From Pseudomonadota bacterium (GTDB lineage Bacteria; Pseudomonadota; Alphaproteobacteria; Caulobacterales; Caulobacteraceae), in NCBI GenBank assembly GCA_023445955.1, contig JAEXJH010000508.1, positions 1 through 9,962 of the forward strand: a DNA stretch of 9,962 nt. The letters run 5' to 3'. The notes under the pieces are model-generated. The model was not told where the DNA came from. It ran no database searches and saw nothing but the letters and a program-made list of their open reading frames with translations. Positions 1 through 6,189 of this stretch are shown here, piece after piece. Made by a program: the position numbers and the translations under genes. Position 1 is the stretch's first letter. Each line of letters starts with the position of its first letter.

Positions 1-107
1 GGCCTATACCGGCGCGCCGCCCACCCCGCTTTCTGGGGAAAGGCAAGCAAAAGAGCCATCGCGCGAAGCGCGATGACCGCTTGGTTCTGACCAATGACCC
101 ACAAGCG
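1..107. other. Flanking non-coding DNA with a 7-bp GC-rich hairpin
   Basis: No gene is recognisable. Positions 59-75 form a perfect hairpin (ATCGCGC-GAA-GCGCGAT on the plus strand). Read on the minus strand it is followed by GGCTCTTTT, so it may be a weak terminator for minus-strand transcription or simply an intergenic palindrome. A second small stem, CCCC/GGGG, lies at about 24-39. The stretch 81-107 continues across the insertion sequence into 1471-1507 as the probable pre-insertion sequence. Confidence 0.4.
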
Positions 108-112
108 CCATG

Positions 113-127
113 TGTGGACGGCTCCCC
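113..127 (+). repeat. Subterminal inverted repeat, transposase 3' side
   Basis: TGTGGACGGCTCCCC matches the reverse complement of 1444-1458 in 14 of 15 positions. It marks the end of the element distal to the transposase start. Confidence 0.85.
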
Positions 128-375
128 GTTGGCAAGGGTTGATTTGACGTTCTGCTAGGCTTGGTCGGTGCGGCCATGTGTTCGACCTGTTGGTGCGGTA
201 CGCATGACCGCTGGCCATAATGCCTTCCGCGAAGATGGGTCCCGACCATAAGCACGCGCTCGAGGCGCGCTGGCGCGAGTGGGTTTTCCCGTCTTCCGGT
301 GTCGACCGGCTGTCGCATTACATCTCGTCCGCCCTTCCCAAGTTCGTCGGCCGCGGCATGGCGACGGACCTGTCT
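128..375 (-). ncRNA. Candidate guide RNA (bridge RNA / seekRNA) region of the IS1111 element
   Basis: About 250 bases between the transposase stop and the inverted repeat contain no recognisable protein on either strand. In the IS1111 subgroup this 3' non-coding end is known to encode the RNA that selects the target. On the transposase strand, 241-224 reads GACCCA-TCTTC-GCGGAAG, and the reconstructed insertion target reads GACCCA-CAA-GCGGAAG, the two halves in the same order. The segment lies in a potential loop closed by TGGTC and GGCCA (G-U allowed). Location follows family knowledge; RNA limits, folding and guide assignment are inference. In characterised bridge RNAs the two target guides pair with opposite strands, which this same-strand match does not reproduce, so the guide call is tentative. 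Confidence 0.45.
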
Positions 376-1398
376 CTAAGCCGGCAGCGGCTCCCTGTAG
401 CGCTCGCCGCTGGTCATGATCGCCCAGATCATCCGGGCGTTCTTGTTCGCGAGAGCGACCGCCGCGACCTTCGGCGTTCGTCGAGCCAGCAGTTGCACCA
501 GCCAAGGTCGACGCGTGCCGTTGCGTTGCGCGTAGCGAACGACGGCCAGCGCGCCGACCACCAGCAGCTGTCGCAGGTATCGGTCGCCTTGCTTGGTGAT
601 GCCGCCGAGCCGCTCCTTGCCACCGCTGGAGTTCTGTCGAGGGACCAGGCCGATCCAGGCCGCCAGGTTGCGACCGGTCTTGAAGGCCGCCGGATCGGCC
701 ACGGCGGCGACCATGGCGCTGGCCAGTAGCGGCCCGACGCCGGGGATTTCCATCAACCGGCGGCCAACCTCGGTGGCGCGGGCATTGGTCCGGATCAGTC
801 GATCGTTCTCCAGGATCTGCACGTTCACCAGCCGAAGCTGATCGACCAGCATGGTGAGGCACACGCGCGCTTCTCGGGTCACCCGCTCGTCCGCGCCATC
901 GAGGATCACCGCGATCAACTTGCCAAGCCCTTCTCGACCGATCGCGGCGGTCAGGCCGAACTCAGCCATGTGACCCCGGATGGCGTTGGAGAGCTGGGTG
1001 CGCTGATGCGTCAGGACCAGCCGTGTCCGATGCAGCACCATCACGCCCTGCTGCTCGGGCGACTTCACCGGCACGAACCGCATCGTTGGCCGGGTCACCG
1101 CCTCGCAGATGGCTTCGGCGTCGGCCATGTCGTTCTTCTGGCGCTTCAGATAGGGCTTCACGTAACTGGGCGGCATTAGCCGAGCCTCGTGGCCCAGCTT
1201 AGTCAGCTCGCGCGCCCAGTGATGGGATGCGCCGCACGCCTCGATGCCGACGAGGCAGGGTTCCAACTTGGCGAAGAACGACAGCAGACGCGCTCGCGGG
1301 AGCTTCTGCCGAATGACGACGGCGCCCTCCGCGTCGACGCCGTGCACCTGGAACACCGACTTGGCGATGTCCAAACCAATCGTGACAACCTGACCCAT
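376..1398 (-). CDS. IS110/IS1111 family transposase (DEDD recombinase)
   Basis: This 340-residue protein should catalyse excision and RNA-guided integration of the surrounding element. The N-terminal RuvC-like domain carries a plausible DEDD set: D10 (GLDIAKSVFQVHG), E53 (GIEACGASHHW), and D90 and D93 (KNDMADAEA). The middle is predicted to be helical. The C-terminal Transposase_20 domain begins near residue 215 (LMEIPGVGPLLASAM) and contains FKTGRNLAAWIGLVPRQNSS followed by GGK; the serine at 257 or 258 fits the catalytic serine known in this superfamily. The length is typical. The ATG at 1398 has a strong ribosome binding site, GGAGGAG at 1403-1409, and the gene ends in TAG at 376-378. Low transposase expression is suggested by a stem that can cover this site (separate entry). 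Confidence 0.95.
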   Translation of the reverse strand: MGQVVTIGLDIAKSVFQVHGVDAEGAVVIRQKLPRARLLSFFAKLEPCLVGIEACGASHHWARELTKLGHEARLMPPSYVKPYLKRQKNDMADAEAICEAVTRPTMRFVPVKSPEQQGVMVLHRTRLVLTHQRTQLSNAIRGHMAEFGLTAAIGREGLGKLIAVILDGADERVTREARVCLTMLVDQLRLVNVQILENDRLIRTNARATEVGRRLMEIPGVGPLLASAMVAAVADPAAFKTGRNLAAWIGLVPRQNSSGGKERLGGITKQGDRYLRQLLVVGALAVVRYAQRNGTRRPWLVQLLARRTPKVAAVALANKNARMIWAIMTSGERYREPLPA

Positions 1399-1451
1399 GG
1401 CTCTCCTCCAGCTCTAACCGGAAGCCAAGGCTGCCGGTGGGGTGGAGAGCC
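1399..1451 (-). promoter_or_regulatory. Stem that could sequester the transposase ribosome binding site
   Basis: On the minus strand GGCTCTCC (1451-1444, part of the terminal repeat) is the exact complement of GGAGAGCC (1406-1399), which ends directly before the transposase ATG and includes part of GGAGGAG. Two more pairs follow after one mismatch. An RNA that starts outside the element would contain both arms and could hide the ribosome binding site; an RNA starting inside would lack the 5' arm. Read-through silencing of this kind is known for IS10 and IS50; here it is inferred from the sequence only. Confidence 0.45.
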
Positions 1452-1458
1452 GTCCACA
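1444..1458 (-). repeat. Subterminal inverted repeat, transposase 5' side
   Basis: On the minus strand this reads TGTGGACGGCTCTCC, matching 113-127 with one mismatch. Seven further bases, ATGATGC, separate it from the junction with target DNA. The last T of the flank plus ATGAT gives TATGAT, a possible -10 box pointing into the transposase; I see no good -35 in the present flank. Confidence 0.85.
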
Positions 1459-1507
1459 GCATCATAAGCGGAAGTTGGCTTAGCTCTGAAATGCAGACAT
1501 TCGGGGG

Positions 1508-2938
1508 CTAGCGCTGCGTCTGAACCACTGTCCCCATGTCGTCCGTCCGGCCTTCGGCAATCACGAGGTAACGGCGCGGCGCCGGCGTGTCGGCGCTGAC
1601 CACATTGCGCAACGGACCCACCGCGTTGACGACGGCCGACCCCGATGGGCTGGTCATGAAGCCAGCGAGCGGCTGCAGCTTACCCTCGCCCTCGGGATTG
1701 TCGGCGATCGCCAGCACATAGGCCGTCTTCGGCGTGAGGCCGACAGCCGCCGCCTGCAGGATCTGCACTTGGCCCTGGTCGAACAGGGTCACTTGGGTAG
1801 GCGGTCCGCCCGCGGCGCCCGCGAGTCTCAGGCTGTCCGACTTGGCGGCCATGCCGAGCGGCTGCAGGTTCGCCGTGCCCGGACCGGTCGGGACAGCGTT
1901 CGGGACATAGGCCACGCCCTGAGGCGCCTGGCCGATCGGGATGGTGGCGATCACAGTATGGGTGGCCGTATCGATGGCCGCGACCGCGTCGGCATTCTCC
2001 AGGCCGACATAAACGCGTGATCCGTCGCCGGATGGCCAGAGGCCATGCGGCAGCGCGCCGACCTTGATCTCGGCCACCTGGGCGAAGCTGTCCGTCCGGA
2101 ACACTTTCACCGCGTTCTGCGTGCCAACGGTGACATAGGCAAACTGGCCGGCGCCATTGCGTACGATGTTGACGTGGTTGGTGATCGGGCCGGTGTCGAG
2201 CGTCTTCAGAACCGCGAACGGCGGCTTGGCGTCGAACACCATCACCTTGCCGATGTCCTTTAGCGTCAACCAGACCTGCTTGCCGTCCGGCGTGGCGGCG
2301 ATGTCCGGGCAGAACGGGCTTTCCTGCTTCACGCGGCCGACGATCGCCTTGGTCTTGGTGTCGATCACCACGGTTTCGGGGCTGAAGCTGGAGCAGACAT
2401 AGGCGTACCGGCCATCGGGGGCGAAGATGGTCATGCCCGGGCCGTTGGGCACCTTGATCCGTCCGGTCTCCCTGTAGGTCGCGCCGTCGAGCACCTGCAG
2501 ATAGTCCTCGCCGCGCACCGCGACCCAGACTTCCTTGCCGTCGGCGGTGAAGAAGGCCTCGTGCGGCGAGCGGCCGACATAGGCTGTGTGCTTCACCGCG
2601 TTGGTCGCCGTGTCGATGAAGGTGACGGAGTTGGAGCCGATGGAGATCACCGCCAGCGTCTTGTGGTCCGGCGAGAAGCCCATCCCGTGGACTAGCAACT
2701 GGCCCTTGTAGAGCGGGCTCAAATTCATGGGCGTCTGGTCGCCCAGCTTGATGACGCCGAGCAGCTTGTTGGTCGCCGGGTCGATCACCGAGACGGTGTT
2801 GGAGAACTGGTCCGACGTATAGAAACGGTCGCGACTGCTCACCGCGATGTCGGGCGCACTCGCGGGCCCAGGCGCTTGCCCGGCCAGGGCCGGCGCGGCG
2901 CTGGCGAGCAAAAGGATGAGGGCGAGACTGCGGGTCAT
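1508..2938 (-). CDS. Exported YVTN-type beta-propeller protein
   Basis: This 476-residue protein has a signal peptide (residues 1-19, hydrophobic core ALILLLASAAPALA, likely cleavage ALA|GQ), so it should act in the periplasm or outside. Residues about 35-350 are repeated propeller blades of the YVTN/YncE type, with recurring V-x-V-I-D-x-A-T-N strands (SVIDPATNKLLGVIKLG, TFIDTATNAVKHTAYVG, AAIDTATHTVIATIPIG) each followed by a P-x-x-x-x-x-P-D-G-style turn. Residues 360-476 form a separate C-terminal region I do not recognise. Two cysteines (182, 210) are present but no CxxCH haem motif. The ATG overlaps the stop of the upstream DUF305 gene in an ATGA junction (2935-2938), indicating translational coupling; AAGGA sits 8 bases ahead. 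The function of such propellers is usually unknown: a scaffold, ligand-binding or electron-transfer partner is possible. No terminator is visible downstream. Confidence 0.88.
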   Translation of the reverse strand: MTRSLALILLLASAAPALAGQAPGPASAPDIAVSSRDRFYTSDQFSNTVSVIDPATNKLLGVIKLGDQTPMNLSPLYKGQLLVHGMGFSPDHKTLAVISIGSNSVTFIDTATNAVKHTAYVGRSPHEAFFTADGKEVWVAVRGEDYLQVLDGATYRETGRIKVPNGPGMTIFAPDGRYAYVCSSFSPETVVIDTKTKAIVGRVKQESPFCPDIAATPDGKQVWLTLKDIGKVMVFDAKPPFAVLKTLDTGPITNHVNIVRNGAGQFAYVTVGTQNAVKVFRTDSFAQVAEIKVGALPHGLWPSGDGSRVYVGLENADAVAAIDTATHTVIATIPIGQAPQGVAYVPNAVPTGPGTANLQPLGMAAKSDSLRLAGAAGGPPTQVTLFDQGQVQILQAAAVGLTPKTAYVLAIADNPEGEGKLQPLAGFMTSPSGSAVVNAVGPLRNVVSADTPAPRRYLVIAEGRTDDMGTVVQTQR

Positions 2939-3315
2939 TGCGGGTGTCCTTGCGGATGAGTGGCGGGGGTCTCGTCCAGAATCTGCTGCATCACGGCGAT
3001 CTCCTGGGCCTGTTCGACGATGATGCCTTGGGCCAGGCGACGCAGGCGCGGGTCCTTGCCGTGCTGGAGCTCGACCTTGGCCATGTCGATGGCCCCTTGG
3101 TGGTGCGGGATCATCATGCGGGCGAAATCGCGGTCCGGATCGCCGGTCGGCGGCAGCATCATCGCGTGATGCATCCGCGTCATCGCCTCGGTCATCTGCG
3201 CGTCGAACCCGTCGACAGCGGCCGTGGCGCTGGAGGTCACGGCAACGGCGGTCAAGGCGGCCAACGCGATCCAGGCAGGGCGTCTGCGACGGACCGGCAA
3301 TTGAGTCGATGGCAT
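2935..3315 (-). CDS. DUF305 family exported protein
   Basis: This 126-residue protein has a positively charged start (VRRRRP), a hydrophobic segment (AWIALAALTAVAVTSSATAA) ending near residue 33, then a DUF305 domain. The diagnostic motifs are MTRMHHAMMLP (His49-His50), DRDFARMMIP and HHQGAIDMAKVELQHG (His71-His72), with a helical tail EQAQEIAVMQQIL. DUF305 proteins are periplasmic ferritin-like helical bundles; some (CopM) bind copper or silver, and the paired His and Met residues fit metal binding. I chose the ATG at 3315, which has GAGG 8 bases upstream, over an in-frame GTG at 3342 that would add nine polar residues before the signal. It is the first gene of a coupled pair with the beta-propeller gene and is divergent from lysR, with an operator between them. 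Family assignment is firm; metal and role are inferred. Confidence 0.88.
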   Translation of the reverse strand: MPSTQLPVRRRRPAWIALAALTAVAVTSSATAAVDGFDAQMTEAMTRMHHAMMLPPTGDPDRDFARMMIPHHQGAIDMAKVELQHGKDPRLRRLAQGIIVEQAQEIAVMQQILDETPATHPQGHPQ

Positions 3316-3382
3316 GGTTTGATCCTCAGAGGGCGATCGCACCTTCTACGCGGCAACTCACGCCGTCTAACGGGATCACGGA

Positions 3383-3415
3383 CTAGGAACGTTCGACCAG
3401 ACCGAACGATCCTAG
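3383..3415. promoter_or_regulatory. LysR-type operator in the divergent promoter (copy 1)
   Basis: A 13-bp inverted repeat, CTAGGAACGTTCG / CGAACGATCCTAG, with one mismatch and a 7-bp spacer (3396-3402). Its inner part, CGTTCG-N7-CGAACG, contains the T-N11-A spacing typical of LysR-type sites. It lies 67 bases ahead of the DUF305 start and 31 bases ahead of the lysR GTG, so it could serve activation of one and autoregulation of the other. A copy with the same half-sites and spacing follows lysR at 4332-4354. Confidence 0.75.
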
Positions 3416-3446
3416 CGTTACGATCAATAGTGGCTAGGTTCAGCTC

Positions 3447-4325
3447 GTGACCCTCGAACAGCTCCGCATCTTCCTCGCCGTCGCCGAGCGCCAGCATGTC
3501 ACCCGGGCGGCTGAAGCCTTGAACCTGACCCAGTCGGCGGTCAGTAGCGCCATCACCACCCTCGAGGGCCGCCACGGCGTCGCGCTGTTCGACCGGGTCG
3601 GCCGCAGCATCGTGCTCAATCGCGCCGGTGAGGTGTTTCTGGCCGAGGCCCGCAAGGTCCTGGCCCAAGCGCAGGCCGCCGAGGCGGCCCTGGCCGACCT
3701 CAGTGGGCTGGAACGCGGACGCCTGTCTATCCACGCCAGCCAGACCATCGCCAGCTACTGGCTACCGCCGCGGCTAACGCTCTTTCACACTGCACATCCC
3801 GGCATCGAGATCGACGTGGCTATCGGCAACACCGCCCAGGTCGCCCGAGCGGTCGCGGAGGGAGACGCTGAGATTGGCTTGGTCGAAGGCGAGGTGGACG
3901 ATCCGGTTTTGAGCCGTTCGGTGATCGATGAAGAGCAACTGAGCCTTGTCGTCGCCCCATCTCATCCCTGGGCCGCTGCCCACACGGGCGCCGACCTTGA
4001 TCTGACCAAGACGGCTTGGGTCTTACGGGAACCCGGCTCCGGCACCCGTGCAGCGTTCGAGCACATGCTGGCCGCTCGCCACCTGTCTCTATCCGACCTG
4101 AAGATCGCCATGGTCCTGCCGGGCAATGAGGCTGTCCGCTCGGCCGTCGAAGCGGGCGCGGGCGCGGGCGTGATGTCTCAGACCGTCGCGCGACTGGGCG
4201 TCGCGCGCAAAGCCCTGGTTGAGATCGCGTTCGATCTGCCGCCTCGGCAGTTCTACCTGCTGCGGCACAAGCAGCGCTATCGCAGCCGCGCGGGGGACGC
4301 CTTCCTGGAGATGGCGAAGCCGTAG
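3447..4325 (+). CDS. LysR-type transcriptional regulator
   Basis: A 292-residue LysR-family regulator of normal length. Residues 1-60 are the winged helix-turn-helix (TLEQLRIFLAVAERQHVTR, then AAEALNLTQSAVSSAI and LEGRHGVALFDR), followed by a linker helix (about 62-88) and a two-lobed effector domain (about 90-290) with the usual features: LSIHASQTIASYWLPP, GDAEIGLVEGEVDD, REPGSGTRAAFE and VEAGAGAGVMSQ. The effector cannot be read from sequence. The start is a GTG at 3447, chosen because the HTH then begins at residue 2 as is standard. It is divergent from DUF305 and co-directional with the sulfite-oxidase operon, and palindromes with identical half-sites and spacing lie on both sides of it. 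It most likely controls both operons and itself. Confidence 0.93.
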   Translation: MTLEQLRIFLAVAERQHVTRAAEALNLTQSAVSSAITTLEGRHGVALFDRVGRSIVLNRAGEVFLAEARKVLAQAQAAEAALADLSGLERGRLSIHASQTIASYWLPPRLTLFHTAHPGIEIDVAIGNTAQVARAVAEGDAEIGLVEGEVDDPVLSRSVIDEEQLSLVVAPSHPWAAAHTGADLDLTKTAWVLREPGSGTRAAFEHMLAARHLSLSDLKIAMVLPGNEAVRSAVEAGAGAGVMSQTVARLGVARKALVEIAFDLPPRQFYLLRHKQRYRSRAGDAFLEMAKP

Positions 4326-4331
4326 GGCCCG

Positions 4332-4354
4332 TTCGTTCGATAATATCGAACGAA
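4332..4354. promoter_or_regulatory. LysR-type operator ahead of the sulfite-oxidase operon (copy 2)
   Basis: A perfect palindrome with 11-bp arms (TTCGTTCGATA and its complement) around one central A. It starts six bases after the lysR stop. It contains CGTTCG-N7-CGAACG, the same half-sites and spacing as copy 1. No U-tract follows, so an operator is a better reading than a terminator. The next gene starts 100 bases downstream, leaving room for a promoter, but I cannot name a convincing -35/-10 pair. Confidence 0.72.
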
Positions 4355-4454
4355 GATACAGAAACTTCTCGTTGGATAAGAATGGTCTGACGGCCGAGGG
4401 TGATGGTCAAGGAGCGCGCCGCCAAGCGGCCTCCACTCCAACGGAGTGACCCTG
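4355..4454 (+). other. Leader region of the sulfite-oxidase operon
   Basis: About 100 bases between operator copy 2 and the first start codon. It contains a short stem-forming stretch (GCCaagcGGC, then CTCC...GGAG) just ahead of the ribosome binding site GGAG at 4443-4446. No gene or known riboswitch is recognised. Confidence 0.3.
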
Positions 4455-4940
4455 ATGACCACCTTTACCGCCTTGGCCCCCTACGCCGTGTTCCGCGACA
4501 CCACGCGCGCCAGCATCCGACCCACCGCAACGGTCGCACGCGCTGACCGTGAGTTCGAAGACCTCCGCCGCGATGCGCCGGACCTTGGGGTCAATGGCGT
4601 CCATCCAACGGCCGTCAAAGCCCTGATCGGCGTCTATGCCGCGCTTCTGTTGACCTTCTGGGCCTTCTTCGGCGGGCCGGAGACTGCACTTACCCTGGGC
4701 ATCATCACCGTTCTGGGCGTCATGTTCTTCGGTCTGCTTGGAGGTGGCATTCTGCTCTCCGACAGCATTCCCAAAGGCGAGCGCGGCCGCGATTTGGGGA
4801 ATTCCTGAACGGCCAAGTCTCCATCGCCACGGGTTGGATCTCGGGGCGTGAGGCGTTCACCCAGATCATCGTCCTGCCCGTGGCGCTGCTGGCCGGCGCC
4901 GTTGTCTTCGGCTCGATCTGGCGCCTCACCGCCGGCTGAC
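4455..4940 (+). pseudogene. Small multi-membrane-segment protein interrupted by a -1 frameshift
   Basis: I do not recognise the family. The ATG at 4455 is preferred over a GTG at 4446 because GGAG lies 8 bases ahead of it. The first frame gives 117 residues with a soluble, charged N-terminal part and two membrane segments (ALIGVYAALLLTFWAFF and ALTLGIITVLGVMFFGLL), then reads ...KGERGRDLGNS and stops at 4806-4808. The -1 frame is open from before that stop to a TGA at 4938-4940 and encodes EFLNGQVSIATGWISGREAF and a third membrane segment (IIVLPVALLAGAVVFGSIW), with strongly GC-rich third positions like the neighbouring genes. The frames join smoothly at TTTGGGG (4793-4799). Either one base is missing (mutation or sequencing error) or ribosomes shift at this heptamer; the intact product would have about 161 residues. 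It is the first gene of the transporter/sulfite-oxidase operon and may be an accessory membrane subunit. Confidence 0.65.
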
Positions 4941-4996
4941 GCAACGCCCGGCCTTCCCACGCCTTTCTCTACTGCTCCGCTTCGAAAGCTCGCCCC

Positions 4997-6154
4997 ATGA
5001 CCGACATCGCCCATATCCGAGCCGTCGCCTTCGGCCTCAAGCCCCTGGCGCCCCTGGCCAGTCCCCGTGAGGTTGTCCGCCAGTTCACCCCCAACTGGTT
5101 CGCCGCGACCATGGGCACCGGCATCCTGGCGCTGGCCCTCGCCCAGTTTCCGGCGCGCGTCCCCGGCCTGCACGCCGTTGCGGAGGGACTGTGGTGGTTC
5201 AATATCGGGCTCTTCAGCCTGTTCACCGCGCTCTACGCGGCGCGCTGGATCTTCTACTTTGACGGCGCCCGCCAGATCTTCGGCCACTCGGTCGTGTCGA
5301 TGTTCTTCGGCTGCATCCCGATGGGGCTGGCTACGATCATCAACGGCTTCCTGGCGTTTGGCGTCCCGCACTGGGGAGAGAGCGCGGTTCAGATCGCTCA
5401 GGTCCTGTGGTGGGCCGATGCGGCCATGGCGCTGGCCTGCGGCATCGCCATTCCCTTCATGATGTTCACGCGGCAGACCCACACCATCGATCAGATGACG
5501 GCGGTCTGGCTGCTGCCCGTTGTCGCCGCCGAGGTGGCCGCCGTCAGTGGCGGCCTGCTGGCGCCCCATCTGGCCGACACACATCACCAACTGACCGTGC
5601 TGATCACCAGCTACGCGCTCTGGGCCTGCTCAGTGCCGTTGGCGATGAGCATCCTGGTCATCCTGGTGCTGCGCATGGCGGTGCACAAGCTGCCGCACGC
5701 CAGCATGGCCGCCTCCAGTTGGCTGGCGCTTGGCCCCATCGGCACCGGCGCGCTTGGCCTGCTGGTCATGGGCGGCGCGGCGCCGGCGATCTTCGCCGCC
5801 AACGGACTGGGCGACTATGGCGCCGCGGCCCGCGGCATCGGCCTGATCGGCGGCGTGCTGCTCTGGGGCTACGGCTTCTGGTGGGCGGCGATGGCGGCCC
5901 TGATCACCGCACGCTACCTGCGTGAAGGCCTGCCGTTCAATCTCGGCTGGTGGGGCTACACCTTCCCCATCGGCGTCTATGCGGTGGCCACTCTCAAGCT
6001 CTCCACCCTCCTGCCGCTTGCCGCCTTCGCCATCATCGGCGGTGGCCTGGTGATCCTGCTGGCGATCATGTGGCTGGTGGTCGGCGCCCGCACCGTGCGC
6101 GGGGCCTGGCGCGGCGACCTCTTCGTCGCCCCTTGCCTCAAGAGCGGCCAATGA
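4997..6154 (+). CDS. TDT family (SLAC1/TehA/Ssu1-like) anion transporter, probable sulfite exporter
   Basis: This 385-residue inner-membrane protein shows about ten hydrophobic segments. The TDT family signatures are FTPNWFAATMGTGILALAL at residues 30-48 and GWWGYTFPIGVYAVATLKL at 317-335. The family includes yeast Ssu1 (sulfite efflux), plant SLAC1 (anion channel), TehA and malate transporters. Here the next two genes are a sulfite oxidase and its cytochrome, so export of cytoplasmic sulfite to the periplasmic enzyme is the natural role; that substrate is inferred from context. The N-terminal 28 residues before the first segment are longer than the core fold needs. The ATG at 4997 has only a weak ribosome binding site (GAAAG), so translation may depend partly on the upstream gene, which ends 56 bases earlier. 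Confidence 0.88.
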   Translation: MTDIAHIRAVAFGLKPLAPLASPREVVRQFTPNWFAATMGTGILALALAQFPARVPGLHAVAEGLWWFNIGLFSLFTALYAARWIFYFDGARQIFGHSVVSMFFGCIPMGLATIINGFLAFGVPHWGESAVQIAQVLWWADAAMALACGIAIPFMMFTRQTHTIDQMTAVWLLPVVAAEVAAVSGGLLAPHLADTHHQLTVLITSYALWACSVPLAMSILVILVLRMAVHKLPHASMAASSWLALGPIGTGALGLLVMGGAAPAIFAANGLGDYGAAARGIGLIGGVLLWGYGFWWAAMAALITARYLREGLPFNLGWWGYTFPIGVYAVATLKLSTLLPLAAFAIIGGGLVILLAIMWLVVGARTVRGAWRGDLFVAPCLKSGQ

Positions 6155-6189
6155 CCTAGCCTGTCACCCCTCTCAACGCGGAGGCCCTA

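Larger units (their letters stand above)
108..1465 (-). mobile_element. IS1111-type insertion sequence (IS110 superfamily), apparently complete
   Basis: One intact DEDD transposase lies between two 15-bp inverted repeats: TGTGGACGGCTCCCC at 113-127 and, on the other strand, TGTGGACGGCTCTCC at 1444-1458 (one mismatch). Seven bases (1459-1465) lie outside the repeat at the transposase 5' side and three to five (108-112) at the 3' side. Subterminal inverted repeats with such short unequal tails, and a long non-coding stretch after rather than before the transposase, are known traits of the IS1111 subgroup. The pentamer aagcg occurs at both junctions (103-107 and 1466-1470), so the true ends are ambiguous by up to five bases; the repeat may include the recombination core. 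Length is about 1.36 kb, normal for the group. No internal decay is visible, so it could be active. Confidence 0.82.

Noticed and set aside
59..75. Hairpin in the left flank as a firm terminator or as the IS target
   Set aside because: The U-tract is short and offset, and the hairpin lies about 30 bases from the insertion junction, so neither role is supported well.
155..862. Second long minus-strand frame overlapping the transposase
   Set aside because: Out of frame with the DEDD transposase, Arg-rich and repetitive, no family features.
4332..4354. Palindrome after lysR as a Rho-independent terminator
   Set aside because: The arms are AT-balanced with a one-base centre, no U-tract follows, and the half-sites repeat in the divergent promoter, so an operator fits better.
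4634..5590. Long open frame on the minus strand opposite the transporter gene
   Set aside because: It is antisense to a clear TDT protein and is a charged, low-hydrophobicity, family-less translation typical of GC-rich shadow frames.
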